Assembly: GCA_003526375.1 (NCBI GenBank)
Contig: DPDG01000024.1
Coordinates: 1 to 64,000 of the forward strand
Length of the DNA stretch: 64,000 bases
Direction: 5' to 3'
Origin: Lentisphaeria bacterium
GTDB lineage: Bacteria; Verrucomicrobiota; Lentisphaeria; Victivallales; UBA1829
The translations under genes were made by a program, and so were the position numbers. Within the stretch, counting starts at the first letter, position 1, and every line of letters starts with the position of its first letter. Below, one piece after another: positions 35,254 to 44,109 of the stretch. The notes under the pieces are model-generated. The model saw nothing but the letters and a program-made list of their open reading frames with translations, did no database searches and was not told the origin of the DNA.

Positions 35254-35553
35254 TCAGAACAGCAGGAACTTGCAGAGCTGCGCCACAAGAATTGTCCCCG
35301 CCGCCATGACGAGAGAGTCCGGCAGCAGAGGAGAGTTTGTTAATTTCGCAAGACAGCGGAAAGCAAAAAATCCGGCGGCGAGCCAGCCGACCCACGGAAT
35401 CATCAGGAGCAGTGTGCAGAACAGCCCGACCGCGATCGACACAGACAATGTGGATCTTACCCGGACGTTTGCAAGAAACATGGATGTCTTCAGCGCCGCA
35501 ATCATTACGGCAAGCAGAATCAGGAATCGAACTAAGACCCATATCATATCCAT
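35254..35553 (-). CDS. Small membrane protein of unknown function
   Basis: A 99-residue hydrophobic protein with about three membrane helices (ILLAVMIAALKTSMF, SVSIAVGLFCTLLLMIPWVGW and MAAGTILVAQLCKFLLF). A good GGAGGAG lies before ATG 35553. It sits 25 bp upstream of the sigma-54 activator on the same strand and may be co-transcribed with it. No family recognised; it could be an inner-membrane partner. Confidence 0.7.
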   Translation of the reverse strand: MDMIWVLVRFLILLAVMIAALKTSMFLANVRVRSTLSVSIAVGLFCTLLLMIPWVGWLAAGFFAFRCLAKLTNSPLLPDSLVMAAGTILVAQLCKFLLF

Positions 35554-35606
35554 GATGGACTCCTCCGGCTTCCGGGGTTGCCCCCGCGGTTGTATTTCTA
35601 TCGAAT

Positions 35607-35637
35607 CCCGTCCGGAGAATGGTCTCCTCCGGACGGG
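35607..35637 (-). terminator. Strong GC-rich hairpin after the aminotransferase gene
   Basis: CCCGTCCGGA (35607-35616) pairs perfectly with TCCGGACGGG (35628-35637). No T run follows on the minus strand, so it may attenuate or protect the transcript instead of ending it fully. Confidence 0.45.
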
Positions 35638-35652
35638 AGGTAATCCTGAAGA

Positions 35653-36837
35653 TTATCTGGAAAGCTTTTCGCAGAATCTTGCGATTCGCGCGGCGGCTTC
35701 CCTGATGGTCTCCTCGGAACAGGCATAGGAGACACGGAGACTGTGATCGTCGCCGAATGCCTTGCCCGGAACTCCCGCGACCTTTTCTTCCTCCAGCAGA
35801 CGGTTGACGAAATCTGTCGAGTTCAAGCCGAAGCTGGAAACGTCGAAGAACAGGTAGAACGCGCCGGACGGACGGATCGTTTTGATTCCGGGAATTGCGG
35901 AAATCAGCGAGTAGATCAGGTCGCGGCGCTTTGCAAACGCCTGCCGCATCTGTTCGACGGGCTCCTGTGTTCCGGTCAGCGCGGCGAGCGCGCCATACTG
36001 CGCAAAACTCGTCGGATTGGAGGTCGTATGGCTCTGGAACGCAATGATGCGGTCCGCCAGCCATTTCGGGGCGGCGAGATAGCCCAGCCTCCAGCCCGGC
36101 ATGGAATATGCCTTGCTGAACCCGTTGATCGTGATCGTGAGTTCATTCATCTCAGGAGAAACCGAGGCGATGCTCTTATGCCGGAACTCCGGATCGTAAA
36201 CCAGTTTTTCATAAATTTCGTCGGACATGACCATGATGTTGTTTTTCAGCGCGATTTCCGCGATTTTTTCAATCGTGGAAACACGGTAGACAGCACCGGT
36301 CGGGTTCGACGGCGAGTTGAGGATCAGCAGTTTCGTGCGGGGGGTGATCGCCGCCTGAAGCTGTTCCGGCTCAAGCTCGTAATTGTTTTCCGCCCTGCAT
36401 TTGACGATGACCGCGGTTGCGCCTGCGGCCTTGATCATTTCCGTATAGCTGACCCAGTAGGGAGCGGGGACGATGACCTCATCGCCGGGGCCGCACAGAG
36501 TGCAGATTGCTGCAAATCCGCTGAATTTTGCGCCGGGGGAGACAATGACCTGACTGGGTTCGACCTTGATCCCGTTGTCGTTCAGGAATTTTTCCGCAAT
36601 CGCCTTTTTGAGTGCGGGGATGCCGGAGGCCGGTGTATATTTCGTCTCGCCTTTCATGAGTGCATCGACTGCCGCCTGTTTGATATGTGCGGGCGTATCG
36701 AAGTCGGGTTCACCGGCTCCCATAGCACACACATTTTCACCTGCCGCTTTCAGGGCCTTTGCCTTTGCTGCAATTGCAAGAGTTTCGGACGGGGACAGGA
36801 ACGCCATCGTTCCCTTGGTTGCCTTCAGATCATTCAT
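35653..36837 (-). CDS. Class I/II aminotransferase, aspartate-aminotransferase-like
   Basis: A 394-residue PLP enzyme. Family marks are ETKYTPASGIPALKKAIAEK, PYWVSYTEMIKAAG, LNSPSNPTGAVY (the substrate-carboxylate Asn-Pro loop), VMSDEIYEKLVY, and the PLP lysine in GFSKAYSMPGWRLGYLA. The C-terminal RVSYACSEETIREAAARI contains the Arg that binds the alpha-carboxylate. It fits the Thermus/Bacillus-type (Ib) aspartate aminotransferase; related enzymes also use aromatic amino acids or prephenate, so the substrate is not fixed. It follows the NDK gene by 17 bp, probably in one operon. Confidence 0.92.
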   Translation of the reverse strand: MNDLKATKGTMAFLSPSETLAIAAKAKALKAAGENVCAMGAGEPDFDTPAHIKQAAVDALMKGETKYTPASGIPALKKAIAEKFLNDNGIKVEPSQVIVSPGAKFSGFAAICTLCGPGDEVIVPAPYWVSYTEMIKAAGATAVIVKCRAENNYELEPEQLQAAITPRTKLLILNSPSNPTGAVYRVSTIEKIAEIALKNNIMVMSDEIYEKLVYDPEFRHKSIASVSPEMNELTITINGFSKAYSMPGWRLGYLAAPKWLADRIIAFQSHTTSNPTSFAQYGALAALTGTQEPVEQMRQAFAKRRDLIYSLISAIPGIKTIRPSGAFYLFFDVSSFGLNSTDFVNRLLEEEKVAGVPGKAFGDDHSLRVSYACSEETIREAAARIARFCEKLSR

Positions 36838-36854
36838 TTAGGCGTGTTCCTTTA

Positions 36855-38039
36855 CTATTGTTTCATTGATGCGAGATGAGCGCGGATGATCGCGGCCATC
36901 GGATTATTTTGAATCTTGATGATCTTGGTTTCGCGTTCAAAACTTTCTTTTGAGTCGGACGCATGAGCCGTATTGACCATGACGTCATGGCCGAATTCAC
37001 GGCGGATCGTGCCGCCGGGCGCCTTGGTCGGGTCCGTCGGACCGAGCACGTCGCGGATCTTCCTGACCGCATCGGGGCCTTCATAGATCAGGATCATGCA
37101 TTTGACCTTGCCCGGACGGTTCAGTTCTTCCGTCGGGCACTCGTCGGGACGGCGCCCGGACATGAACTCGACGATCTTGTTGAACTGGTCGTCCGCGTAA
37201 TCCCTGCCGATGGATTCTGTAAGCATCTGTTCGGAAGCCGGATGGAATTTGAGCCCGAATTCCTCGGAGAGTTTGTCATAGGCCTTTTTGCCGATGACGG
37301 GAGCCAGTTTCTTGCGCAGGGCATTCTGAACCGGACCGTAAAATTCCAGCGCTTCCGCAACGGACATCTGGTAAATTTTGCATCCGACGATGCGCAGTCC
37401 GGTGCGGCTCAGCATATCAATGATGTTGCCGGGTTTGACGCTCGGGCATCGCCAGTTGTCGGGCTTGATGATGACCAGGGTGCGTTCGCTGTTCGGTTCC
37501 TGATGAGTCGTATTCGTCACGATGTTTTCGCTTGCTTCCGCAAAATCAGCAAGCATTCCGAGGCGCTCCTGACAGGCGTCATACAGCGGCGGCGTGAAAA
37601 CGGCGGGCTCGAAGTAGTTGAGCGAGCCGTCGCGGTTGAAAACGAGGTCTGCATAAGTGTCGCGGATGGTTTCGCCGATGATATTGGTTTTGCGGTTCTT
37701 GGCGTTCGGGAGCTGCCCGACGACGGCGGAAAGTTTGGCACAGGCATCTTCGCCCTTGAAGAGGAGCATAAGGACGCGTTCGCGTGAGCCGTCGGGAAGC
37801 GGTGAAAGATTGTCAAGCATGTAATCGCTGAAAAGTTTTGCGGCGAATTCGTCGCGTTTTCCGACATGTTTTCTCATGGATGCGGCGTAAGTCTCTGCGA
37901 ATTCCTTGGACGGAGTGAGCATTTGAGCTCCGACGAGATCAAGGTCCGTCCGTGAAAGCAGTCGTGCGATGATGCCGCCCGTTCTGGATTTCATGAGCGA
38001 GTAAGGGGTGATCAGAACGAATGAAAGTTCCACTGCCAT
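36855..38039 (-). CDS. ndk: Two-domain nucleoside-diphosphate-kinase-family protein, first domain degenerate
   Basis: A 394-residue protein that is two NDK domains in tandem; normal NDK is about 140 residues. The second domain (about 186-375) has ERTLVIIKPDNW, GGTIRREFG and the phospho-acceptor H359 in VNTAHASDS, so it can probably transfer phosphate between nucleotides. It also has about 45 extra residues between these parts. The first domain (1-150) keeps the fold (SFVLITPYSLMKS, TGGIIARLLSRTDLDLVGA, MLLFKGEDACAKL) but has no His at the active-site position, where NYFEPAVF stands. It is likely regulatory or structural. Start at ATG 38039, with AAAGAGGAG upstream; a longer in-frame start exists at 38087. 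Confidence 0.87.
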   Translation of the reverse strand: MAVELSFVLITPYSLMKSRTGGIIARLLSRTDLDLVGAQMLTPSKEFAETYAASMRKHVGKRDEFAAKLFSDYMLDNLSPLPDGSRERVLMLLFKGEDACAKLSAVVGQLPNAKNRKTNIIGETIRDTYADLVFNRDGSLNYFEPAVFTPPLYDACQERLGMLADFAEASENIVTNTTHQEPNSERTLVIIKPDNWRCPSVKPGNIIDMLSRTGLRIVGCKIYQMSVAEALEFYGPVQNALRKKLAPVIGKKAYDKLSEEFGLKFHPASEQMLTESIGRDYADDQFNKIVEFMSGRRPDECPTEELNRPGKVKCMILIYEGPDAVRKIRDVLGPTDPTKAPGGTIRREFGHDVMVNTAHASDSKESFERETKIIKIQNNPMAAIIRAHLASMKQ

Positions 38040-38293
38040 AGTAACAAATTTCTCCTCTTTAATTTGTTGATCTTGGTAATCTACCACAATTTCCCGCTAC
38101 AATCAAGCGGGATTTATGTTGACTCCGTGATTTTTACGGAAAAATACACCGTGCGGCACCGTTGTGGGATTCCTGACAGCGGGAAAGTGAAAGAAGGCTG
38201 GAAGGAACAGTGGGTTCTGAATTCAATTTTTCTCTGTTCCGGTTCCGGATTTTTTATTCTTTTTTGGTATCAGCATCCTGATCTGTGAGTCGG

Positions 38294-38342
38294 CTTTGAG
38301 ACGGAGGATGCGCCGGCATTCTTCTTGAGTCAAGGGCTCTGC
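38294..38342. repeat. Diverged intergenic repeat, copy B
   Basis: CTTTGAGACG, then about 20 bp, then CTTGAGTCAAGGGCTCTGC; matches copy A at 33602-33641 in both blocks with two substitutions in the second. A GC-rich CCGGCGGCG follows both copies. Confidence 0.55.
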
Positions 38343-38503
38343 TCTTGTCGTGGTCCGGCGGCGAACCGCTGGTCGTGCATAGCGCGAGAGTTCCGGGCGC
38401 TGCCATATTGCGGAAAATACGAACATTTGACCGTTTTATGTGTCCAAACACAAGGGATGGTCTGAAAAAAGCCGAAAAAAGCGAAAAAAAATGAGATTAT
38501 GAC

Positions 38504-38532
38504 TTGCGATATCATGGAAAACGTGGTATAAA
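38504..38532 (+). promoter_or_regulatory. Predicted sigma70 promoter of the minor-pseudopilin operon
   Basis: TTGCGA at 38504-38509, 17-bp spacer, TATAAA at 38527-38532; the first start codon is 54 bp downstream. Confidence 0.55.
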
Positions 38533-38586
38533 AAGGAAAGAACAGAAAACAGGCGTAAAACTATAGATTTTGGAGTCTTGAGAACG

Positions 38587-39150
38587 ATGAAGACGAAACG
38601 ATCCGCATTCAACCTGATAGAGCTCACACTGGCGATCGCCGTCGTCGGTATCGGCATAGCCAGCGTCATGGCGCTTTTCATCCCCGCCATGAATGCCTCG
38701 AAAGCTTCCGTAGCGGATAATTACCTGCCTGATATCGCCGACACTTTGATGACGTTTGTCAAGATGAATCCTGGTGCAGAGCAGATTCAGAGTGGAAAAC
38801 CGAACGCAACCACATTGAACAAGTTGAATACTGCGGAGTATGCAACATTAGAGAATATCACTGATGTTACAGATCGTTATAATCTTTACAAGACAAAAGC
38901 AGACAGCAAAATAATGGGGGTTAAAATCGGCAGAGACGGAGCTGATTTCACCGGACATATTCTGATGTGGTACACGGATGATGTAAAGGATTTGTATGAC
39001 AATGCCCCCAATGCTTCCACAATGAAATCAAATCACCGACGCTATTATATCGAAGTTTCGTGGCCGCTTATTGTGCCGTATGCGCAGCGTGAAAAGCGTC
39101 TGTATGTGACTGAACTTTCCATGCAAGATGCAATTACTCCGGAGAGGTGA
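38587..39150 (+). CDS. Minor pseudopilin, GspI-like position
   Basis: A 187-residue protein with a prepilin signal, SAFNLIELTLAIAVVGIGIA, close to the N-terminus; cleavage would be just before F or N in AFNLIE. The rest is soluble and ends with YIEVSWPLIVPYAQREKRLY, resembling the beta-strand core of GspI/PilV minor pilins. I start at ATG 38587 (TTGGAG upstream) instead of TTG 38578. It is the first of three prepilin-like genes in one operon, with gaps of 4 and 22 bp, so it is likely part of a tip complex of a type II secretion or pilus-like fibre. Confidence 0.82.
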   Translation: MKTKRSAFNLIELTLAIAVVGIGIASVMALFIPAMNASKASVADNYLPDIADTLMTFVKMNPGAEQIQSGKPNATTLNKLNTAEYATLENITDVTDRYNLYKTKADSKIMGVKIGRDGADFTGHILMWYTDDVKDLYDNAPNASTMKSNHRRYYIEVSWPLIVPYAQREKRLYVTELSMQDAITPER

Positions 39151-39154
39151 CAAG

Positions 39155-39928
39155 ATGAGCAGACCGAGAAGAATTTGCCGTTTTACTCTGCTGGAGCTCC
39201 TCGTTTCCATGGGAGTCTTTGCGATTCTGATGCTTGCGCTGATGCAGTTTTTCACTTCCGCACAGGGGATCTGGAGCCGTTCCAATTCCAAATCGGATAT
39301 TTTTTCCGATGCCAGAATCGCGATGAATTTTTTCTCCCAGGCATTTACCTCCCGATATTACAATGCGGATGATATGAATGCAAAAACCGGGACGGACCCG
39401 ATTTTTTGGAAATATCTTGAATCTTCTGGAGAACATGCCTTTGCGGTTCTGACGCTGGATACTGACAGCAAAGGGGTGATTTCTGAAAATGATCCCTATT
39501 CGCCGTATCGGATCAAATATTTCCACTTTGTAAAAGAAGATGACAGAATAAAGCTGAAATATGCTGTTGCCAGTGATCGGAAAGAGGATAGTTCTAAAAC
39601 TGCCAGAAGTTCAGATTGGATTACAGAGCTTTTGAAGGAGCCTGAAAAATTGCCGGACGATTTGACTGCGACTGTTATTCTGGATAACATCTGCAATGTG
39701 ACCGTTTATTTCAATGGTTCCGCCCCTTCAAGTCCCACAGTGGATCAGTCTGGAGTTTTGACAGTGGCTTTTTCCGTTGTTGATGCGGATACCGTCACCC
39801 GTTTGAAAGCGATGGGGAAAAGTCTTGCGGAGGCTTATTCCGAATACAGCGCCGGAGATGATACCGTTGCGGCGGGTCTGATTGCCGGATCAATCCAGAC
39901 TTTTCAAGTGACAGTGAATTTAGAGTAA
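39155..39928 (+). CDS. Minor pseudopilin, GspJ/PilW-like position
   Basis: A 258-residue protein. The prepilin segment is CRFTLLELLVSMGVFAIL with the cleavage-site Glu, followed by MLALMQFFTSAQGIW. Residues 40-258 form a larger beta-rich globular domain with SDIFSDARIAMNFFSQAF, like GspJ and PilW. GGAGAGG lies upstream of ATG 39155, and the stop of the previous gene is 4 bp before the start. Together with the flanking GspI-like and GspK-like genes it probably forms a pseudopilus tip. It could also belong to the PVC-specific Verru_Chthon cassette type. Confidence 0.82.
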   Translation: MSRPRRICRFTLLELLVSMGVFAILMLALMQFFTSAQGIWSRSNSKSDIFSDARIAMNFFSQAFTSRYYNADDMNAKTGTDPIFWKYLESSGEHAFAVLTLDTDSKGVISENDPYSPYRIKYFHFVKEDDRIKLKYAVASDRKEDSSKTARSSDWITELLKEPEKLPDDLTATVILDNICNVTVYFNGSAPSSPTVDQSGVLTVAFSVVDADTVTRLKAMGKSLAEAYSEYSAGDDTVAAGLIAGSIQTFQVTVNLE

Positions 39929-39950
39929 TCAATGCTGATTGAGGTGTTTT

Positions 39951-42900
39951 ATGAGAAAGATACAGAACATTTTCCGTATGAAAAAAGGTAAAATCCGCAA
40001 TCAGCGCGGCGTTGCCTTGATTTTTACACTTGGAATTCTCGGATTGCTGACCGTGATGGCTTTGGGATTTGCCTCCACTGCGATGCTGAACCAGAAGATA
40101 GCCTCCAATTCAGCCGGTGCGTCATCCGCCAGAATGCTGGCGCAGGTTGGTGTTCAGAGAGCTTTGACTGCGGTTGCCCTTTATACTGCCGATGCGGCGA
40201 ACAACGCTGTCGGATTCAGCGATATCTTTTCCCGGGAGTATGGGAGCGGTAAAACGGGAAACCAAAATACCTGCGATTTCATCTGGAAACTGACCACAAA
40301 GATCAATGACATTCCTTTATATGAACTGCCGGTGGATTATGACAATAAGTCAGGGGTTACATGGCAGTATGTCACGGACCCGTCTGATACGACAAATAAT
40401 ACGCTGATCGGACGTTATGCCTATGTGGTTGTTCCTTACTACGGCGCCCTTGACCCATCCGTGAATTACGGGCAAAGCTTCACCGATTCTACTGCCAATC
40501 CTGACAACAAACTCTTTACTGTCTATAATATTGACATGGACAAAGGTATTTCCAAAGGTTTGAAAGATACTTTCGGGATTACTTCTCTTGAGAAAACGGA
40601 TGGTGCGATCAAGACGTCTCTTGACGATGTTTACGGGAAGCGTTTTTATGATTTAAGTGATTATGTGAAGCATATTCTGTATGACAAAAGCTGGGGGGAA
40701 GCCACCGGATTCGAAAATATGCTGAAGCGCATGAAACTTTTTTATTATCTGAAAAATATCTTTGCCGTGAATCCCTATGCATATCCGGAGGCATACTGGA
40801 TTTGTGACAAGACCGGCAGCGATCAGAAGCGTGCTTCCGATCATTATCTCCATCGTCTGTCGCTTGATGCATTGGTGACAGATTGGGAAGGAGTTTCCGA
40901 TGGCAATTACGCATCGAAAATTGATTCATTGACAAATGCCGACAATATTACTTCTCTCCAATATTCTTCGACGGCTCCGGGTGTTTCCCCGCTTCCATGG
41001 CTTGCCGCCTGGCAGGGACCGGAAAGCAGTGATCTGGAAAGTGCCAATTGGACTGCTGATTTGCAGAAAAAACAGATTGCAGCGAATCTGATTCAGTATA
41101 ATTTAGGTGCCGACAAGCCCAGTGTTTCCAATGTAGCTACCAATGCTTTTTCCGATACAGACGTGAAAGGACCTGAATTGGAATATTTGGGAATCGGGCG
41201 CCATCCGTATATCAACGAGATCGGTGTGGAGGCTCGTGTTGTTGCTACTGGAACTTTTGATTCAACAGATCCTACTGTAGTTCGGACGTTGTCATATACA
41301 TTAAAGCCGTCCTTGAGTTTTCAGGCAGAACTGGTTAATATGTATGATACAGTTGCTATTGATGTGTCTAAATATAAATTATACTTTTATGGCAGATTTT
41401 CTTTTACTTGCAAAAAGACACCTGATGGAACGGATGATACGATAACCTGGTCTACAAGTGGAAGCGGAACAGAAAATCATGTCCTTCTTGGTTCAGTTGT
41501 TCCGGGAGCATTCAGTAGTGGTTATTCCTCGATGATTCTGCCCGCTGATGATTCTATTTTATCTACCAGTGTCAAGACCGAATGCTCCAGTCCTAGTTTG
41601 ACAGGCACGTTGACTGTACCGGCAAATACGGTAGATTATGAAAATAAGTTTTTACTGATTACAGGGATGAATCTTCAGATCACAAAAGTAGTTCTTGTCG
41701 CGGACTCTACTCTGATTCGTGATTATGCGATGCCGGAGGCCGCAGCCGTAACAGAAACAAATGTGGGAAATATTCCGACTCTTGTTGCAGAACCGAATTA
41801 TTATGTAAAATCATACCAGACAGCAGATCCCCGTGTAAATCATTATCCGTCTGACTGGAAAAAAGGAGAAAAATATAATACTCCTCAGAATTATTCGGCA
41901 GCTGTTTTGGCTAAAATTGATGCTGATGGCATAACGGCAGTTACTCCGGGAGCAAAAAATACTGAGCTTCTTGAAAAATATACCGATAAATTCAATGGAA
42001 CGGATTATGACAAGGAAACTGTCACGGAGATTGCCTGCACCGGAACTGCCACCGGCAGATTGTCATCCGCGATGATCCGGCACGGCAAGATGCGGTCTCT
42101 TGCGGAATTAGGGTTGATTCATCGTGCATCCCCATTCCAGACACTGAACCTGAAAAAAGCCAGATACATCAAACGGGATACGGAGTTGAAAAAAGCAGGC
42201 GGCGCATCCTATAAGGAGGGAGACGCCAATATTCTGGATCAGTTGAAACTGCGCGGTAATGATGTCATGAAACAGTATGGAAAAGTGAATATCAATACGG
42301 CGTCCCATGAGACGTTGCAGGCGCTGTTCAACAGTGTGCCGTATCAGAAACTTGTCGATTCACCTCTCCCTGCTGATGCCAATGCCTATGAAATATTTAA
42401 AACAGCACCGGTAGCGGCAAAATATGTCAAAGATGTGGCCGACGCCGAGGTGACTGGAGCACGGAAAGCATGCGGGAACTACCACCCGACGGCATCCGGC
42501 GATCATCCGTCCTGTCTGGCATGTTCCATTATCAACCGGAGGGAAGTGCTTCAATTTAAAGCGAGAAGTGATCTTATGCTTGACTTGAATGATTCTGCCG
42601 TATGGAGCAATTTTAACGGTGACAATGAAAACTTTTATCATGTTCCGGCTCTTCCCGGCGGCGCCACTTCCAAAGCGGATGCTTTGAAAGCGATTTCCGT
42701 ATCCGGGCAGATGACGCAGGGACCGGCGGAAACAAGCACCGAAATTACAGATGTATCCGTGGAAAACGATTGGGAGCAGGAGCAATTGATCGGGCATCTT
42801 GCCGATGTGATCACCGCCGAGCCGCCTGATCTCTGCATCATTGCGATCGGGCAGACTTTGAAAGATATAGGCGGCTCCAAAGTATACCGGAATTGGGGGA

Positions 42901-43214
42901 TGAGCTCCATTCCTTCCATAAAGGATGATTATTATTCATCGTCTGATGATACTTACAGACTTTATCGGAAGGCTGGTTACATTCGACCGGGGCAGACAAA
43001 TGATTATCTGGAAAATAATCAGTCTTCCAGTGTTCTCGGAAAAGGTATTTTGAAGGTTGCCGACACTCCCATCAGCAAGGATAAAGATGTGGAGCTTGGT
43101 GTTTACGACGTCGGTTTCGATAAAATTACAGGGGAATCCAAGATGATTGTGTGGGTCAGAAAAGATCCTGTGACTCAGAAATGGAAAGTAGTGAGGACGA
43201 TGTATGCGGAATAA
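39951..43214 (+). CDS. Very large GspK/PilX-like minor pseudopilin (Verru_Chthon cassette A-like)
   Basis: A 1087-residue protein, about three times the length of normal GspK. The N-terminus has a basic leader and the helix RGVALIFTLGILGLLTVMAL with MLNQKIASNSAGASSARMLAQ, as in GspK/PilX, which often lack the usual Glu5. Near residue 780 is YGKVNINTASHETLQALF, the Ile-Asn-Thr-Ala segment of the GspK helix-hairpin domain. Around 838-855 a cluster CGNYHPTASGDHPSCLAC could bind zinc. The middle 500 residues appear to be beta-rich insertions without a known family. Start at ATG 39951 with GAGGTG upstream. Size and gene order resemble protein A of the Verru_Chthon cassette. Confidence 0.78.
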   Translation: MRKIQNIFRMKKGKIRNQRGVALIFTLGILGLLTVMALGFASTAMLNQKIASNSAGASSARMLAQVGVQRALTAVALYTADAANNAVGFSDIFSREYGSGKTGNQNTCDFIWKLTTKINDIPLYELPVDYDNKSGVTWQYVTDPSDTTNNTLIGRYAYVVVPYYGALDPSVNYGQSFTDSTANPDNKLFTVYNIDMDKGISKGLKDTFGITSLEKTDGAIKTSLDDVYGKRFYDLSDYVKHILYDKSWGEATGFENMLKRMKLFYYLKNIFAVNPYAYPEAYWICDKTGSDQKRASDHYLHRLSLDALVTDWEGVSDGNYASKIDSLTNADNITSLQYSSTAPGVSPLPWLAAWQGPESSDLESANWTADLQKKQIAANLIQYNLGADKPSVSNVATNAFSDTDVKGPELEYLGIGRHPYINEIGVEARVVATGTFDSTDPTVVRTLSYTLKPSLSFQAELVNMYDTVAIDVSKYKLYFYGRFSFTCKKTPDGTDDTITWSTSGSGTENHVLLGSVVPGAFSSGYSSMILPADDSILSTSVKTECSSPSLTGTLTVPANTVDYENKFLLITGMNLQITKVVLVADSTLIRDYAMPEAAAVTETNVGNIPTLVAEPNYYVKSYQTADPRVNHYPSDWKKGEKYNTPQNYSAAVLAKIDADGITAVTPGAKNTELLEKYTDKFNGTDYDKETVTEIACTGTATGRLSSAMIRHGKMRSLAELGLIHRASPFQTLNLKKARYIKRDTELKKAGGASYKEGDANILDQLKLRGNDVMKQYGKVNINTASHETLQALFNSVPYQKLVDSPLPADANAYEIFKTAPVAAKYVKDVADAEVTGARKACGNYHPTASGDHPSCLACSIINRREVLQFKARSDLMLDLNDSAVWSNFNGDNENFYHVPALPGGATSKADALKAISVSGQMTQGPAETSTEITDVSVENDWEQEQLIGHLADVITAEPPDLCIIAIGQTLKDIGGSKVYRNWGMSSIPSIKDDYYSSSDDTYRLYRKAGYIRPGQTNDYLENNQSSSVLGKGILKVADTPISKDKDVELGVYDVGFDKITGESKMIVWVRKDPVTQKWKVVRTMYAE

Positions 43215-43875
43215 CTGTTTACTGATTTTGTGCCTTTGTCTGCTGGCAGAGGGGATTTATGCCCAGAATGCCGATAAGGGAAAAAATGTGACGAAAAATT
43301 CCGTTTCAACGGCACAGAAAACGAATGCGGCATTGAGAGAGGCGCGGTTCGACCCCCGGAAACCGCAGTTGTCCGCGGATCAGGTGAAACAGGTGGACAA
43401 CCGGATAAGAAGAGAGTTTTTGCAGTATCAGTTTCCGGCAACTCTTGAGGAATACGGAAAACAGGAAAAGCGCATGACGGAAATTACCGCTTTCCGGACT
43501 GCAACCTCTTTGCGTCACATGATTTCCCATCCTGATTTGGAAGAAGTGATGAAAGTCCCGAAAGCGTGGTATCAGAGCTACTATGCACAGGTGTCTTCTT
43601 TTGAAAAGATTGCCTTGAATGTTGTAAACGCTTCAAGAAACAATAATCCGGAAAAGTATGCGGCTGCTGTGGCAGAGTTCAAGAAGCAGCAGGCGGCTTG
43701 TCTGGCGTTTCTGAAGAAGAAACAGCCGAAGATTACTTCAGAGCAACTGATGAAAATCCGGAATGCGAATATCCGCAGGCGCAGGGCGGAATACAATGCG
43801 CGTATCAAAAAGGAACGGGAAGAACAGTTGAAGAAACTCCAGGAAGAAAAATCTCAGAAAAATACAAACAAATGA
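43204..43875 (+). CDS. Exported charged/coiled-coil protein of unknown function
   Basis: A 223-residue protein with a signal peptide (MRNNCLLILCLCLLAEGIYA). The mature part is strongly charged and mostly helical; the last 45 residues (IRRRRAEYNARIKKEREEQL onward) look like a basic coiled coil. It overlaps the GspK-like gene by 11 bp, so translation is coupled and it is probably a periplasmic partner of the pseudopilins. No family recognised. A strong terminator follows. Confidence 0.7.
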   Translation: MRNNCLLILCLCLLAEGIYAQNADKGKNVTKNSVSTAQKTNAALREARFDPRKPQLSADQVKQVDNRIRREFLQYQFPATLEEYGKQEKRMTEITAFRTATSLRHMISHPDLEEVMKVPKAWYQSYYAQVSSFEKIALNVVNASRNNNPEKYAAAVAEFKKQQAACLAFLKKKQPKITSEQLMKIRNANIRRRRAEYNARIKKEREEQLKKLQEEKSQKNTNK

Positions 43876-43964
43876 CGGATCTTTTTCCGTAATCCGGTGT
43901 CTGTTACATCAGAAAGCCATACTCCCGAATGTGGCTTTCATAAACAACTCTCTCCTTTGTTGTT

Positions 43965-44001
43965 CCTCGCATCGTCCCAAAGCGGTGCGAGGTCTTTTTT
44001 T
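43965..44001 (+). terminator. Intrinsic terminator of the pseudopilin operon
   Basis: CCTCGCA (43965-43971) pairs with TGCGAGG (43986-43992), followed by TC and a run of seven T. Confidence 0.85.
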
Positions 44002-44109
44002 ACGGGGAATTCCTGCGGCATAAGTTTCTGCATATTCCGGCAATTCTTGCCGTTTTCAATTCCACTTCTCCCGGAGAGACTTCTCTGCATTGCCCGGCAG
44101 TGGAATATT

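Larger units (their letters stand above)
38040..38586. other. Long intergenic region between NDK and pseudopilin operon
   Basis: No credible gene in 547 bp. It holds copy B of a diverged repeat (38294-38342), a purine-rich run near 38462-38490, and the promoter of the pseudopilin operon. Small minus-strand frames here carry sequences like AEPLTQEECRRILRLKAD but lack start signals. Confidence 0.5.

Noticed and set aside
43909..43940. Hairpin GAAAGCCA...TGGCTTTC before the pseudopilin terminator
   Set aside because: Only 8 bp with no T run; the real terminator with a T tract is 25 bp further on.
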